Assembly: GCF_003399635.1 (NCBI RefSeq)
Contig: NZ_NBXB01000028.1
Coordinates: 62,001-126,000, forward strand
Origin: Subtercola boreus
Lineage (GTDB): Bacteria; Actinomycetota; Actinomycetes; Actinomycetales; Microbacteriaceae
DNA length: 64,000 nt
Reading direction: 5' to 3'
Shown here in pieces: positions 24,430-34,497 of this stretch (positions within the stretch are counted from its first letter, which is position 1; the number at the start of each line of letters is the position of its first letter). The translations under genes and the position numbers were made by a program. The notes beneath the pieces were generated by a model, which was not told where the DNA came from, searched no databases, and saw only the letters and a list, made by a program, of their open reading frames with translations.

Positions 24430-25428
24430 ATGCAGATCGCCGTCGTCGGAGGTGGCGCCATCGGCGGCACCATCGCCGCCCTCCTCGACCGGGCCGGGCA
24501 CAGCGTCGAACTGACAGCGCGCGGCGAGCACCTCGCGGCCATCCGGGAGTCGGGCATCCGGCTCACCGGCGGCTGGGGCGCACACGTCGCACCGGTGCAG
24601 GCGAACGAACGCCTCATGGTGGCCCCCGAGCTGGCGTTCGTCTGCACGAAGGCGCAGGATGCCCGGTCGGCCATCCTCGCGAACGCCGACCTTCTGCGCG
24701 GCCGGTCTGTGGTCATCGTGCAGAACGGTCTCGAGGCGCTCGACACCGCCCGGTCAGCGCTGCCGGATGCGGAGTGGACCGGCGCTCTCGCTCTCTACGC
24801 GGCGAGCTACCTCGCGGCTGGCGAGATCTCCGTGACGACGACGGGCGTCACCTACCTCGGCTCGGGTGACGGCGAGCCCTCCCCCGCCGCGCTCGCGGCC
24901 ACGGCCACTCTCTTGGCCGTGATGCCGGCCGAGGCGACCGCGAACTTCACCGGCGCCCAGTGGTCGAAGCTGATCGTGAACCAGGTGAACGCGATGCCCG
25001 CAATCACGGGGCTCAGCGTGCAGGAGACCATCGAGCATCCGGAGCTCCGCCGCATCATCACGCGCAGCATGCAGGAGGCGGTGCGCACCGGATTTGCGCG
25101 CGGCACCCACTACGGCAGGGTGCAGGGGCTCAGCCAGGTGTTGCTCCGGGCCTTCGCACTCGCCCCGGTGCGGCTCGCCGAACGGCTGCCGCTCCGGATG
25201 AGGGCGCGCATGGGTTCGACGCCGAACCCCGGTTCGACGCTGCAGAGCGTCCGCCGCGGCCAGCCGACGGAGATCGACTACCTGAACGGTGCCGTCGTGG
25301 CTGAGGCGACCTCAGCCGGACGCACGGCACCCGTCAACGCGGCCCTCGTCGACCTCGTGCACGAGGTCGAGCGCACCGGCCACTTCCTGACGCCCGCCGC
25401 CGTCACCCGCGCCGTCCCCGTCCCCTGA
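24430..25428 (+). CDS. Ketopantoate reductase family protein (PanE/ApbA)
   Basis: A 332-residue NADP-dependent reductase with MQIAVVGGGAIGGTIAALLD at the N-terminus, the substrate-loop Lys region FVCTKAQDARSAI, VIVQNGLEAL, and the family Lys/Asn motif WSKLIVNQVNAMPAITGL. The C-terminal domain has RRGQPTEIDYLNGAVVAEA and APVNAALVDLVHEVE, as in PanE. It may make pantoate for CoA synthesis, but the family includes other reductases and no panB/panC is visible. GAAAGG is nine bases before the ATG. It is convergent with rbfA across a palindrome. Confidence 0.88.
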   Translation: MQIAVVGGGAIGGTIAALLDRAGHSVELTARGEHLAAIRESGIRLTGGWGAHVAPVQANERLMVAPELAFVCTKAQDARSAILANADLLRGRSVVIVQNGLEALDTARSALPDAEWTGALALYAASYLAAGEISVTTTGVTYLGSGDGEPSPAALAATATLLAVMPAEATANFTGAQWSKLIVNQVNAMPAITGLSVQETIEHPELRRIITRSMQEAVRTGFARGTHYGRVQGLSQVLLRAFALAPVRLAERLPLRMRARMGSTPNPGSTLQSVRRGQPTEIDYLNGAVVAEATSAGRTAPVNAALVDLVHEVERTGHFLTPAAVTRAVPVP

Positions 25429-25455
25429 CCGGCCGACGGCCGACGCCCACCAGCT

Positions 25456-25524
25456 GCCGATCGACTGGGGAGTTCTGGTCGCTTCCGGGCGCGAATACCG
25501 ACTGAAACTCCCCAGCCGATCGGC
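25456..25524. repeat. Conserved-loop palindrome A, convergent junction PanE-like/rbfA
   Basis: Arms of 26 nt (25456-25481 and 25499-25524) pair with four mismatches around a 17-nt loop (25482-25498, CTTCCGGGCGCGAATAC). The arm core is CGATCG-x-CTGGGGAGTT. The right arm ends on the rbfA stop codon. Loop length and loop sequence match elements at 55762 and 60494, although the arms differ. It may act as a bidirectional terminator, but no T-run follows. Confidence 0.8.
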
Positions 25525-25985
25525 TACTCGGGCGGGGCGTCGTCGAAGTCGTCGTCGTCCGCGATGACGCGGGGCTTGACGTAGGGGTCGGCGTCGCCGG
25601 CGTACTGGCCCTGGCGAGCCAGGGTCTCCACCTCGGCATCGCGGGTGCGGGCCTCAGTGAGCAGGCTGTCGATGAGCTTGGCGTTCTCGGGGATGCCGTC
25701 GGCGATGAACTCGAGCGACGGCGTGAGCCGCGACGTGATGTTCTTGCCGACCTCCGTGCGGAGCATCCCGGTCGCCGACTTCAACGCGGCCGCGCTGTCG
25801 GCGCGCTCCTCATCGGTGCCGTACACCGTATAGAAGATCGAGGCATGCTGCAGGTCGCCCGTGACGCGGACGTCGGTGATGGTCACGAAACCCATCCGCG
25901 GGTCTTTGATTCCGCGTTCGAGCTTCTTGGCCACGATGACCTTGATGCGGTCGGCCAATTTGCGTGCTCTGGCTTCGTCAACCAT
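25524..25985 (-). CDS. rbfA: Ribosome-binding factor A
   Basis: A 153-residue RbfA, a KH-fold factor that binds the 30S subunit during late 16S rRNA maturation and cold adaptation. Motifs are ARKLADRIKVIVAKKLERGI, KDPRMGFVTITDVRVTGDLQ, and MLRTEVGKNITSRLTPSLEF. The last about 30 residues are acidic (ADDDDFDDAPPE), a common actinobacterial tail. AAAGGA is six bases before the chosen ATG; an ATG 12 codons upstream lacks conservation. It follows infB in the conserved nusA-rnpM-infB-rbfA operon, with a strong hairpin in the spacer. Confidence 0.95.
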   Translation of the reverse strand: MVDEARARKLADRIKVIVAKKLERGIKDPRMGFVTITDVRVTGDLQHASIFYTVYGTDEERADSAAALKSATGMLRTEVGKNITSRLTPSLEFIADGIPENAKLIDSLLTEARTRDAEVETLARQGQYAGDADPYVKPRVIADDDDFDDAPPE

Positions 25986-26011
25986 GACGCGTCCTTTCGT
26001 CAAAGAGTGAG

Positions 26012-26051
26012 GGCGGGGCATCCGGAACCTGAAGGAACCGGATGCCCCGCC
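26012..26051 (-). terminator. Strong hairpin between infB and rbfA
   Basis: GGCGGGGCATCCGG and its exact complement form a perfect 14-bp GC-rich stem around a 12-nt loop. It starts 17 bases after the infB stop and ends 26 bases before the rbfA start. No U-tract follows. It may be a partial terminator, an mRNA processing site or a stabiliser that sets rbfA level relative to infB. Confidence 0.6.
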
Positions 26052-26068
26052 GGGGGTACTGCGCTCCG

Positions 26069-29047
26069 CTAGGTGCGCGGCTTCTCTTTCATCTCGATCG
26101 TCTCGATCTCGTCGCCGATCTGGATGTCGTTGAACTTGCCGAGACCGATACCGGCCTCGAAGTCCGTACGCACCTCGGTGACGTCATCCTTGAACCGGCG
26201 GAGCGATTCGATGGCGAGGCTGTCGCCCACCACGACGCCATCGCGGATGACCCGCGCCTTGGCGTTTCTCGTGATGGTGCCTGAGCGCACGATGACACCC
26301 GCGATGTTTCCGAACTTGGAGGAACGGAAGATCTCGCGGATCTCGGCCACACCCGACTGCACCTCTTCGAACTCGGGCTTGAGCATGCCCTTGAGCGAGT
26401 TCTCGATGTCCTCGAGCGCGTTGTAGATGACCGAGTAGAACCGCACGTCCACACCCTCGCGGGCCGCACGTTCGCGGGCCTTCGGGTCGGGGCGCACGTT
26501 GAACCCGATGATGATCGCGTTGTCGATCGTCGCCAGGTCGACATCTGATGCCGTGACAGCACCGACACCGCGGTGGATGATCCGCAGCTGGACGCTGTCG
26601 TCGACCTCGATCTTGAGCAGCGACTCCTCGAGTGCTTCGACAGCACCGGAGACGTCACCCTTGATGATGAGGTTGAGCGACTCGACCTTGCCCTCTTCGA
26701 GAGCCTTGGTGAAGTCCTCGAGCGAGATGCGCTTGCGGGCACGGGCCAGCAGGGCGTTGCGCTCCACGGCTTCGCGCTTTTCAGCGATCTGGCGGGCGGT
26801 GCGGTCCTCCTCGATGACGAGGAAGGTGTCACCGGCGCGGGGCACCGACGACAGACCCTGCACCTGCACGGGACGGGAGGGCGTTGCCGCGAGGACCGCG
26901 ACACCGTTCTCGTCGTGCATGGCACGCACGCGGCCGTAGGCGGTACCGGCGACGATCGCGTCTCCGACCTCGAGCGTTCCCGACTGGATGAGCACGGTTG
27001 CAACCGCGCCGCGACCCTTGTCGAGCTTGGCCTCGATGGCAACCCCTCGGGCATCCTTGTTCGGGTTGGCCCGCAGGTCGAGACCAGCGTCTGCGGTGAG
27101 CAGAACGGCGTCGAGCAGCTTGTCGATGTTGACGTTGTTGCGCGCCGAGACATCCACGAACATGACGTCTCCGCCGTACTCCTCGGCGACCAGGCCGAAC
27201 TCGGTGAGCTGCTGGCGCACCTTGGCCGGGTTGGCTCCGGGAACGTCGATCTTGTTCACCGCGACCACGATCGGCACGTTGGCCGCCTGGGCGTGGTTCA
27301 GAGCCTCGATCGTCTGGGGCATGATGCCGTCGTCTGCCGCCACCACGAGAACCGCGATGTCGGTGACCTGCGCACCACGGGCACGCATGGCGGTGAACGC
27401 CTCGTGACCGGGTGTGTCGATGAAGGTGATGGCGCGTTCGATGCCCTCGTGCTCGGCGACGACCTGGTAGGCACCGATGTGCTGGGTGATGCCACCCGCC
27501 TCACCGGCCACCACGTTGGCGTTCCGGATCGCGTCGAGCAGGCGCGTCTTACCGTGGTCGACGTGACCCATGACGGTGACGACCGGCGGGCGAATCTCGA
27601 GTTCTTCGTCGGTCTCTTCGGCGAGTTCCTCGTCGAGGTCGATGTCGAAGCCGAGCAGGAGCTCGCGGTCCTCGTCTTCGGGCGAGACCATCTGGATCTT
27701 GTAACCGAGCTCTTCGCCGAGCACACCGAAGGTGGCCTCGTCGAGGGACTCCGTCGCCGTCGCCATCTCACCGAGGTGGAACAGCACGGTGACCAGGTTG
27801 CCCGGGCTCGCGTCGATCTTGTCGGCGAAGTCGGTGATGGATGCTCCACGGCGCAGGCGCACCACGGTCGATCCGTCGCCACGGGGAACACTCACGCCGC
27901 CAAGCGAGGGTGCTTCCCTGAGCTCGAACTCTGCTCTCTTCGTGCGCTTCGACTTACGTGCCTTGGCACGACCGCCGCCACGACCGAAGGCACCAGCGGT
28001 GCCACCACCGGGGCCACGGCCGCGGCCGCCGGCACCCGCTGCGGGGCGGGGAGGGCCGAAGGTGTTGCCGGGCGCTCCACCGGGAGCGCCACCGGGACGG
28101 AACCCACCGGCACCGGCCGGACGAGCACCACCGGCACCGCCGGGACGGAAGCCGCCGGCGCCGGCCGGGCGAGCACCGAAGCCACCGGGGCGGTTGCCCT
28201 GGCCTGCTCCACCGGGGCGCGGGGCGCCGGGGCGGGGCGCGCCGGGGCGCGGGGCGACGGGACGGGGGATGTTGTTGGGCGTGGCGCTGCCACCGCCGGG
28301 AGCGCCGGGACGAGCACCCGCGGCCGGGGCGGAACCCATGCCCTGGGAGCTCGCGAACGGGTTGTTGCCGGGCCGGGGGGCGCCGGGGCGCTGCATTCCC
28401 TGCGACGACGCGAACGGGTTGTTGCCCGGTCGCGGTCCGCCGGGGCGTGCGCTGCTGCCGGGGCGCGGAGCCGAGCCGTCGCCGGAAGCGCTGCCCGCTG
28501 CGGGAGCGTCAGCGGATGCCGCGCTGGTCGACGGGGCTTCGGTCGCAGAGACGCTCGGAGTGGCGGCGGGAGCCTCCGCTGACGGAGCAGGGGCGGGCGA
28601 CGGGATGGCCGTGCGGGACGACTGGCTGGTCGGCGGAACCATTGCACCGGAACGACCCGGGCTGGCCGGGGTGCGCGGCGCCGTGGCACTCGAGGCGGGT
28701 GCGGTCGATACGGGAGCGGACGGTGCCGACGGGCCGGCCGTCGGCGCAGCGGGAGCCGGAGGAGCCGGCGCCTTGGGCGCGGCGGGACCGGGACGGCCTC
28801 CGCCCGGGCGCACAGCAGTGGCCGTCGACGTGGTCGACGGTCCTCCGCTGGTCGCGGTGGTGGTGCCACCGGCGGACGCCTTGGCACTCTCGGCCTGCAG
28901 CGCCTCTTTCAGGCGCCGGGCGACCGGTGGTTCGATGCTGGATGACGGTCCCTTGACGAATTGGCCCATTTCCTTGAGCTTCGCCATGGCGACCTTGCTG
29001 TCGACGCCGAGTTCGCTTGCGATCTCGTGTACGCGTGGTTTTGCCAC
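26069..29047 (-). CDS. infB: Translation initiation factor IF-2
   Basis: A 992-residue IF-2, the GTPase that brings initiator tRNA to the ribosome. The N-terminus ([20 protein letters not shown]) is the IF2-N fold. Residues about 60-370 are a long low-complexity Pro/Ala/Gly/Arg region with repeats such as [18 protein letters not shown], typical of actinobacteria. The GTPase domain has G1 [14 protein letters not shown] (about residue 496), [19 protein letters not shown] and the switch SAR-type motif. C-terminal beta-barrels and the initiator-tRNA-binding domain follow. GTG start with AAGGAG upstream. Part of the nusA operon. Confidence 0.97.
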   Translation of the reverse strand: MAKPRVHEIASELGVDSKVAMAKLKEMGQFVKGPSSSIEPPVARRLKEALQAESAKASAGGTTTATSGGPSTTSTATAVRPGGGRPGPAAPKAPAPPAPAAPTAGPSAPSAPVSTAPASSATAPRTPASPGRSGAMVPPTSQSSRTAIPSPAPAPSAEAPAATPSVSATEAPSTSAASADAPAAGSASGDGSAPRPGSSARPGGPRPGNNPFASSQGMQRPGAPRPGNNPFASSQGMGSAPAAGARPGAPGGGSATPNNIPRPVAPRPGAPRPGAPRPGGAGQGNRPGGFGARPAGAGGFRPGGAGGARPAGAGGFRPGGAPGGAPGNTFGPPRPAAGAGGRGRGPGGGTAGAFGRGGGRAKARKSKRTKRAEFELREAPSLGGVSVPRGDGSTVVRLRRGASITDFADKIDASPGNLVTVLFHLGEMATATESLDEATFGVLGEELGYKIQMVSPEDEDRELLLGFDIDLDEELAEETDEELEIRPPVVTVMGHVDHGKTRLLDAIRNANVVAGEAGGITQHIGAYQVVAEHEGIERAITFIDTPGHEAFTAMRARGAQVTDIAVLVVAADDGIMPQTIEALNHAQAANVPIVVAVNKIDVPGANPAKVRQQLTEFGLVAEEYGGDVMFVDVSARNNVNIDKLLDAVLLTADAGLDLRANPNKDARGVAIEAKLDKGRGAVATVLIQSGTLEVGDAIVAGTAYGRVRAMHDENGVAVLAATPSRPVQVQGLSSVPRAGDTFLVIEEDRTARQIAEKREAVERNALLARARKRISLEDFTKALEEGKVESLNLIIKGDVSGAVEALEESLLKIEVDDSVQLRIIHRGVGAVTASDVDLATIDNAIIIGFNVRPDPKARERAAREGVDVRFYSVIYNALEDIENSLKGMLKPEFEEVQSGVAEIREIFRSSKFGNIAGVIVRSGTITRNAKARVIRDGVVVGDSLAIESLRRFKDDVTEVRTDFEAGIGLGKFNDIQIGDEIETIEMKEKPRT

Positions 29048-29135
29048 AATTCTCCTTGTTCGGGCCGTGACCCCGAACAGGGACGGCCTCAGTTACGTGC
29101 GGAACTCATTTCGAGCCGCTCATTAGTTGGCGTTG

Positions 29136-29411
29136 CTAATCATTAGCTCGCTCAGGGTTGTTCACAGTGGCGTTCAGCCTTGTCTCTAGTTCGGAAATGT
29201 CGAGCTGCCCCTCAGAACGCAACGCCCGGCCGAAGGCCCGTCGTTTCACGGCATTCTGAAGACAGTGGATGGTTGCGTGGAGATACGCGCCTCGCCCGGG
29301 CAACACAGCGCCGTCATCGACGACAAGCTGGGAATTCTGGGCCACGACCCTGAGAAGGGAGGATTTCTCGGCACGCGCTCGGCAACCGACGCACGTTCTT
29401 ACAGGTTTCAT
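29136..29411 (-). CDS. rnpM: YlxR/RnpM family RNase P modulator
   Basis: A 91-residue YlxR (DUF448) protein. The family signature is present as PVRTCVGCRARAEKSSLLRV followed by PGRGAYLHATIHCLQNAVKR, which includes the conserved C-x-x-C and G-R-G-A-Y. Recent work on relatives names it RnpM, a protein that binds the RNase P RNA and lowers its activity. It lies between nusA and infB, its conserved position in Gram-positive bacteria. A spacer of 66 nt with a small hairpin separates it from nusA. Confidence 0.92.
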   Translation of the reverse strand: MKPVRTCVGCRARAEKSSLLRVVAQNSQLVVDDGAVLPGRGAYLHATIHCLQNAVKRRAFGRALRSEGQLDISELETRLNATVNNPERAND

Positions 29412-29430
29412 TCTAGCACCGCCCTGATTC

Positions 29431-29458
29431 GCCCGGACGGTATCGACACCGCTCGGGC
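29431..29458 (-). other. Interrupted hairpin between nusA and rnpM
   Basis: GCCCG-GAC-GGT-ATCGAC-ACC-GCT-CGGGC pairs 5 plus 3 bp around a six-base loop, with a symmetric internal loop. It sits 19 nt after the nusA stop. There is no T-run, so attenuation or RNA processing is only a possibility. Confidence 0.35.
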
Positions 29459-29477
29459 TGTCGAATGGATGCCCGGG

Positions 29478-30479
29478 CTAGTCGTCTTCGAGGATCGAAT
29501 CGGGCTGGATGTCAATTTTTGCACCCGTGAGCTTCGCCGCGAGGCGAGCGTTCTGCCCCTCCTTGCCGATCGCCAGGCTCAGCTGGTAGTCGGGAACGAG
29601 CGCACGAACGGCCTTGAGCGACGCGTCGATGACGAACGAGCTCGTCACCTTCGCTGGCGACAGCGCGTTGGCGACGAAGGTGGGCAGGTCATCCGAATAG
29701 TCGACGATGTCGATCTTCTCGTTGCCGAGCTCGTTCGTCACGGCGCGCACACGCTGGCCGAGCTCACCGATGCAGGCACCCTTGGCGTTGATGCCGGGCT
29801 CCGTCGCGCGAACGGCGATCTTGGTGCGGTGGCCGGCCTCGCGGGCCAGCGACACGATCTCGACGACGCCACTTGCGATCTCGGGGACCTCGAGTGCGAA
29901 GAGCTTGCGCACAAGCGAGGGGTGCGTGCGCGAGACGGTGATCTGCGGGCCCTTCAGCCCCCGCCCGACGGCGGTGACATAGACGCGGATCCGGTTGCCG
30001 TGCGTATACGTCTCGCCGGCGACCTGCTCCTCGGGAGGCATGATCGCCTCGACCGTGCCGAGGTCGACGTGGATCATCCGCGGGTTCGGACCCTGCTGGA
30101 TGACCCCGGCGACGATGTCGCCCTCCCGGCCCTTGAACTCGCCGAGCACGGCGTCGTCGGCGATGTCGCGGAGGCGCTGGTTGATGACCTGCTTCGCCGC
30201 GAAGGCGGCAATGCGGCCGAAGTCACTCGGCTCGTCGATGCTCTCGCCGACGACGATTCCCTCGTCGTCGAGCTCCGGCACGAAGATGCTGACGTGGCCG
30301 GTCTTCCTGTCGAGGTGCACGCGGGCCTTCGGCGCTTCGCCGGCCGGCGCATGGTCGGCCTGGTCGGTGTGCTTCAGGTAGGCGGTCAGAATCGCCTGCT
30401 CGATGATCTGCACAAGCTCGTCGAAGGGAATTTCGCGTTCGCGTTCCATGAGCTTGAGCACGCTGAGGTCGATATCCAC
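29478..30479 (-). CDS. nusA: Transcription termination/antitermination factor NusA
   Basis: A 333-residue NusA that binds RNA polymerase and nascent RNA. Domains in order: N-terminal RNAP-binding domain ([20 protein letters not shown]), S1 domain (around residues 115-195, [20 protein letters not shown]), and two KH domains ([11 protein letters not shown] at the end; [20 protein letters not shown] with the GACIGE loop). No C-terminal acidic repeats, as usual in actinobacteria. GTG start with a strong AAAAGGAGG. The gene normally upstream, rimP, is not present here; oleD lies there instead. Confidence 0.95.
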   Translation of the reverse strand: MDIDLSVLKLMEREREIPFDELVQIIEQAILTAYLKHTDQADHAPAGEAPKARVHLDRKTGHVSIFVPELDDEGIVVGESIDEPSDFGRIAAFAAKQVINQRLRDIADDAVLGEFKGREGDIVAGVIQQGPNPRMIHVDLGTVEAIMPPEEQVAGETYTHGNRIRVYVTAVGRGLKGPQITVSRTHPSLVRKLFALEVPEIASGVVEIVSLAREAGHRTKIAVRATEPGINAKGACIGELGQRVRAVTNELGNEKIDIVDYSDDLPTFVANALSPAKVTSSFVIDASLKAVRALVPDYQLSLAIGKEGQNARLAAKLTGAKIDIQPDSILEDD

Positions 30480-30510
30480 GGCCGGCCTCCTTTTCTTACG
30501 TATTCAGTTT

Positions 30511-30525
30511 CGTCTGTCTCAGACG
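30511..30525 (-). other. Small perfect stem-loop in the oleD-nusA spacer
   Basis: CGTCTG-TCT-CAGACG is a perfect six-base stem with a three-base loop in the 68-bp spacer between the oleD stop and the nusA start. It is 22 nt after the oleD stop and could be a weak attenuator or termination point at the boundary of the ole genes and the nusA operon. Confidence 0.4.
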
Positions 30526-30547
30526 GGCGGTGGCCCGGTCCAGCTCT

Positions 30548-31537
30548 CTAGGATAGCCGATCCCCCGGCGCCGTGGCGTACCACTCGGCCAACCGTTGCA
30601 GCCCCTTGTCGAGCGATACCGTGGGCAGCCAATCGAGCGCCTGGCGTGTGCGGCGCTGGTCGTACCAGTGCGAGGTCGACAGCTGCTCGGCGAGGAACCG
30701 GGTCATCGGCGGCTCATCCTGTCCGGGTCGCACGGCCCAGAAACGCTCGATCAGGCCCCCTACCTCCCTGGCCACTGCGGCCGGCACGCTCCAGGCCGGC
30801 GCCGGGACTCCGGCCGCCCCGCAGATTCCCGCGAGCAGTTCGGCGACCGTGCGAGGCTCGCCGTTCGACACTACGAACGCCCTGCCATGCACCCGGTCTG
30901 CGCGCTCGAGCGCGGCCACGAGGGCGGAGGCTGCGTTGTCGACGTAGGTCGTGTCGATCAGGGCCAGTCCGCCGCCGAGCAGGGGCAGCCGCCGCCGTCT
31001 GGCCCGGTCGACCACCCGTTCGATGAGCTGGGTGTCGCCCGGGCCCCACACGATGTGCGGGCGAACAGCGACGACGGCGAAACCCGGCTGGTCCGCATCC
31101 AGCGCCAGCAGCTCGGCTGCAGCCTTGGTGCGCGCATACTCCCCCCGCGCGCGAAGCGGATCGGCCGGCAGTGCGTCGTCGCCGACGATCGAGAGCCCGG
31201 CGTGCGCCACAGACGGCGAGGACACCATCACGAACCGGGTCGCCCCCGCGTCCCGGGCTGCCGAGAGGAGCGAGCGGGTGCCTTCGACGTTGACCGCGCG
31301 AAAGTCCTCCGGCGCCCCCGCGAACGAGACCTTCGCCGCGAGATGGACGACCGCATCGACGCCATCGGTGGCCGCAGCGACGGCTCCGGTGTCGGTGATG
31401 CTGCCCCGGGCATCCATCGCACCGGTGACCCCCGATGCTCCGCGCTGGAACGTGCGCACATCGTGCCCCGCCGCGAGTACACCGCGCGCCACAGCCCTGC
31501 CGAGCATCCCGCTCGCTCCGGTGACCAGCACCTTCAC
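30548..31537 (-). CDS. oleD: OleD, NAD(P)H-dependent 2-alkyl-3-ketoalkanoate reductase
   Basis: A 329-residue extended SDR. The N-terminus is MKVLVTGASGMLGRAVARGV (nucleotide binding), VVHLAAKVSFAG follows, and the active-site pair is in GEYARTKAAAE (Tyr about residue 133, Lys four later). OleD reduces the beta-keto acid made by OleA to a beta-hydroxy acid, the third protein of long-chain olefin synthesis. Assignment rests on the strict oleA-oleBC-oleD order and coupling. Alone it would only be called a 3-beta-HSD-like epimerase/dehydrogenase. GTG start overlaps the oleBC stop (GTGA). Confidence 0.85.
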   Translation of the reverse strand: MKVLVTGASGMLGRAVARGVLAAGHDVRTFQRGASGVTGAMDARGSITDTGAVAAATDGVDAVVHLAAKVSFAGAPEDFRAVNVEGTRSLLSAARDAGATRFVMVSSPSVAHAGLSIVGDDALPADPLRARGEYARTKAAAELLALDADQPGFAVVAVRPHIVWGPGDTQLIERVVDRARRRRLPLLGGGLALIDTTYVDNAASALVAALERADRVHGRAFVVSNGEPRTVAELLAGICGAAGVPAPAWSVPAAVAREVGGLIERFWAVRPGQDEPPMTRFLAEQLSTSHWYDQRRTRQALDWLPTVSLDKGLQRLAEWYATAPGDRLS

Positions 31538-34497
31538 GGTTTCGACCGCCGCCCGCCGCCCAGCACTCCGGCGGCCCAGGAACCGAGGCCGAGGCGGTCG
31601 ATCTTGGAGTTGTGGCGGATGTCCGTCGGCAGTTCGCCGACCACCAGCACGGCCGCGATGTCGACTCCGGATGCGCGCCTGACCGCCTCCGCCACGGACG
31701 GTTCAGCGAGCGTGACCCGGCCTCGTCGGGTGCTCGATGTCGTGGTCTCGATCACAGCGACAACCTGCTGGGTGCCCCGCGGGCCGATGCCGACGAAGGC
31801 AGCGCGGCGCACCACGGGCAGCGCCTCGACCGCCTGCTCGGGGCCGACCGGTGTCAGGATGCCCGTCGGCGTCGTGATGACGTGCGGCAGGCGACCCTCG
31901 ATCCAGAGCCTTCCCTCCGTGTCGAAATGACCCACGTCGCCGGTGCGGTGCCAGCGGTCGGTGGGTGCCACGGCGTCGGATGCGGGGCCCGCCAGCCAGG
32001 CGGCTTCCGACGGCGTTCCCGAGGTGGCCGCACGATCGGTGAGCCAGAGCTGGTCGTAGTGGTCCTTCAGGTGGGGGGCCGAGACGACGATCTCGCCGGT
32101 CACCCCGGGTTCGGCGCTGAGGGGGCCGGTGGCAGCGCCCCGCTCATCCAGAGCGCTCAGCAGCACATGCACGCCGGCGACGGGCATGCCGACGCAGACA
32201 CCGCCCGGCTGACGGGTGCCTGCCTGACCGGGCTGCGACTTCGCCTGCTCCGCTGCGCGGACGATCTCGTCGAGGGTGATGTCCGTCAGCAGCAGGCCCT
32301 CGGTCATGCCGTACGGAGTGTGGATGCTCGCGGCAGGCATCAGCAGCGCGACCTCCTCGAGCAGCGGAATGGGCAGCGGTGCGCCCGCGGAGAGCAGGGT
32401 CTGGACGCGGGCGAGGGCGTTCCGTTCGACGACGGTCAGGGCATCCGCTTTCGCTGCTGCAGTCGCTGTTGCGCACACGTTCACCAGGGCCGCGGGCGAG
32501 GCGAACACGACAGTGGCGTCGACGGCCGCCGCGGCCTGCGCGATGGCGCGGGCGGTGAGGGTCTTGGGTGCGGTGACGTCCATGTCGGGGGTGACCGAGG
32601 TGGCGCCGAGCGCCGGGCCGAGCAGGGCGAACGGCGCGAATCCTGCAACGAGGCCTGTTCCGGCGGCGATTCCGAACCGATCGCGCAGCAGGGTGACGAG
32701 GGCTGCGAGCTGTCTGTGGGTGTAGACGACCCCCTTGGCCGGTCCCGTGGAGCCGGAGGTGAAGAGGATGGCGGCGGTGGCATCGGGGTCGGGGGCGGTG
32801 GGCCCGGCAGCTCGGTGCCTTTCCCCGTCCGCGATCGCGGCGCGACCGAGCCGGGCGACCCCCGTGAGCGAGTGGCTCACCCCGAGGGCAGCGGCGAGCG
32901 GTGCGGCGAGCGTGCGGGCCGAGATGCGCTGTCCGGGCCAGCCGAGCACGCGGGCCGCGGCCAGGGCCGTCTCGATGCCGATGACGTGGTCGGGGCGGGC
33001 TCCGCGCACTGCGCGGCTCAGGCCCGCGATGCCGAGTCCTGCGTCGGCGACGACGACGATCGCGCCGATCCGGAGGCACGCGTAGAGCACCGCTGTGAGG
33101 TCGGCGCCGGGAGGCACGAGCAGCGACACCCGATCACCACGCTCCACTCCGACGGCTGAGAGCCCGGCGGCCAGTTCATCCACCCGCCGTTTCAGCAGGC
33201 TCCAGCTGACGGTGCGGATGCCGCTCCCCCGCCGTGCGCCACGCGGGGCCATCTCGACGACGGCGGCCGCGGGGTCAGCGGCGCGCTCGTCGAGGGTGGC
33301 CCAGAGCAGCCGGAACTCCGGGGCCGGGGCGGACTCCGACTCGGCCGCAGCTTCGACCACCACGGCATCCGCCATCACGGAATCCGCAACCGCCTCGGAC
33401 TGCACGCCCGCGGTTGCTGCGGGCGTCACCTCCGAAGGGCGGTCTGCTCCCACCTGTCTCCCGGTTCCGGCGCCACCCGCGCTTTCGAATCGGGCGGCCA
33501 GCCAAGCGAGGATCATCGGGGCAACCGCGACATCCTCACCAACCAGGTGCCCCGCGTTCTCGAACCGGGTGACGTCGGCGTGGGGCAGGCGCCCGATCAG
33601 GTCGCCGAGGTAACGGTCGCTGAAGACGGGGTCGCGGGGCCCCCAGAGCATCAGGGCGGGAACGTCGAGCCGGGCGACCGCAGATGAGACGCGCGTGAGT
33701 TCGGCGAAGCTCGGATGTGAGGCGTCGACGGGAATGTCCGCCACGAACGCGCCGATCCCCTCGCGCCGCCGGGCCGAGCGGTACGGCGCCCGGAAGGCAC
33801 GACGCACCTGAGGCGCGAGAGCCGGGTGCGCGATGGCAAGGGTCGTGTCGAGAAAGGCGGTCGTGCGAACGGTGCTGGCAACGAGGAGCGAGCGTTTGAG
33901 TACGAGCCGGAGCGCAGCCGGGAGCGGTTCGTGCTCGGGCTGGTGCACCGCCGTGTTGAGCATCATGACCCCGGCGAGGAGCTCCGGATGATCGACTGCC
34001 CAGCCGAGCGAGACGACGCCGCCCCAGTCGTGGCCGAGCGTGACGACCGGGCCGGCGAGGCCGAGCGCGTCAGTGAGGGCGCCCAGATCGGCGATGCGCT
34101 CCGGCAGGCCGCGGTCGTGCCCGGAACGCTCGGAGAATCCCATCTCGAGCTGGTCGACGGCGATGACCCGCCAGATCGCTGCCGACGAAGGCTCTGCGGC
34201 ACCGGCCAGCGCAGCGTCCGTCGCCGCAGCGACGACGCTCCGCCAGAGGTACGACCAGGTCGGGTTGCCGTGCACGCAGAGGATGGTGCCGGTGGGCTCG
34301 AGGCCCCCCTCCGTGAGGAGTGACAGGTTGTCGAGCAGATGCCAGGTGTGCGGAGTTCCGCTGTGGTCAGGGGCCGTGAGGAGTCTGGACCAGCGGGCAT
34401 CCAGACCCGGGAAGTCGTCGGCACGCGAGCCGGTCGACCGGGCCGTCGGGTGCACCCCGGGCAGCGACGCCGGCTCACGCCAGCGCTGGCGGCCCAC
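31534..34497 (-). CDS. OleBC fusion: alpha/beta hydrolase plus AMP-dependent beta-lactone synthetase
   Basis: A 987-residue fusion. Residues about 40-340 are an alpha/beta hydrolase of the haloalkane-dehalogenase-like OleB group: oxyanion VHGNPTWSYLW, nucleophile Asp157 in TLGHDWGGVVSLG, acid LMLWGPRDPVFSD, and His in ENAGHLVGED. After an Ala-rich linker, residues about 385-987 form an ANL-superfamily OleC with AILFTSGSTGPAKGVVYTHR (about 570) and HTPYGMTEGLL, then WHRTGDVGHFDTEGRLWIEG. OleC closes a beta-lactone from the beta-hydroxy acid and OleB decarboxylates it to a cis-olefin. OleBC fusions are known in actinobacteria such as Micrococcus. GTG start touches the oleA stop (TAGTG). Confidence 0.9.
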   Translation of the reverse strand: MGRQRWREPASLPGVHPTARSTGSRADDFPGLDARWSRLLTAPDHSGTPHTWHLLDNLSLLTEGGLEPTGTILCVHGNPTWSYLWRSVVAAATDAALAGAAEPSSAAIWRVIAVDQLEMGFSERSGHDRGLPERIADLGALTDALGLAGPVVTLGHDWGGVVSLGWAVDHPELLAGVMMLNTAVHQPEHEPLPAALRLVLKRSLLVASTVRTTAFLDTTLAIAHPALAPQVRRAFRAPYRSARRREGIGAFVADIPVDASHPSFAELTRVSSAVARLDVPALMLWGPRDPVFSDRYLGDLIGRLPHADVTRFENAGHLVGEDVAVAPMILAWLAARFESAGGAGTGRQVGADRPSEVTPAATAGVQSEAVADSVMADAVVVEAAAESESAPAPEFRLLWATLDERAADPAAAVVEMAPRGARRGSGIRTVSWSLLKRRVDELAAGLSAVGVERGDRVSLLVPPGADLTAVLYACLRIGAIVVVADAGLGIAGLSRAVRGARPDHVIGIETALAAARVLGWPGQRISARTLAAPLAAALGVSHSLTGVARLGRAAIADGERHRAAGPTAPDPDATAAILFTSGSTGPAKGVVYTHRQLAALVTLLRDRFGIAAGTGLVAGFAPFALLGPALGATSVTPDMDVTAPKTLTARAIAQAAAAVDATVVFASPAALVNVCATATAAAKADALTVVERNALARVQTLLSAGAPLPIPLLEEVALLMPAASIHTPYGMTEGLLLTDITLDEIVRAAEQAKSQPGQAGTRQPGGVCVGMPVAGVHVLLSALDERGAATGPLSAEPGVTGEIVVSAPHLKDHYDQLWLTDRAATSGTPSEAAWLAGPASDAVAPTDRWHRTGDVGHFDTEGRLWIEGRLPHVITTPTGILTPVGPEQAVEALPVVRRAAFVGIGPRGTQQVVAVIETTTSSTRRGRVTLAEPSVAEAVRRASGVDIAAVLVVGELPTDIRHNSKIDRLGLGSWAAGVLGGGRRSKP

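Noticed and set aside
26573-28582. 669-codon plus-strand frame opposite infB
   Set aside because: Ends in long Gly/Arg/Ala runs that mirror the infB linker. No recognisable motif.
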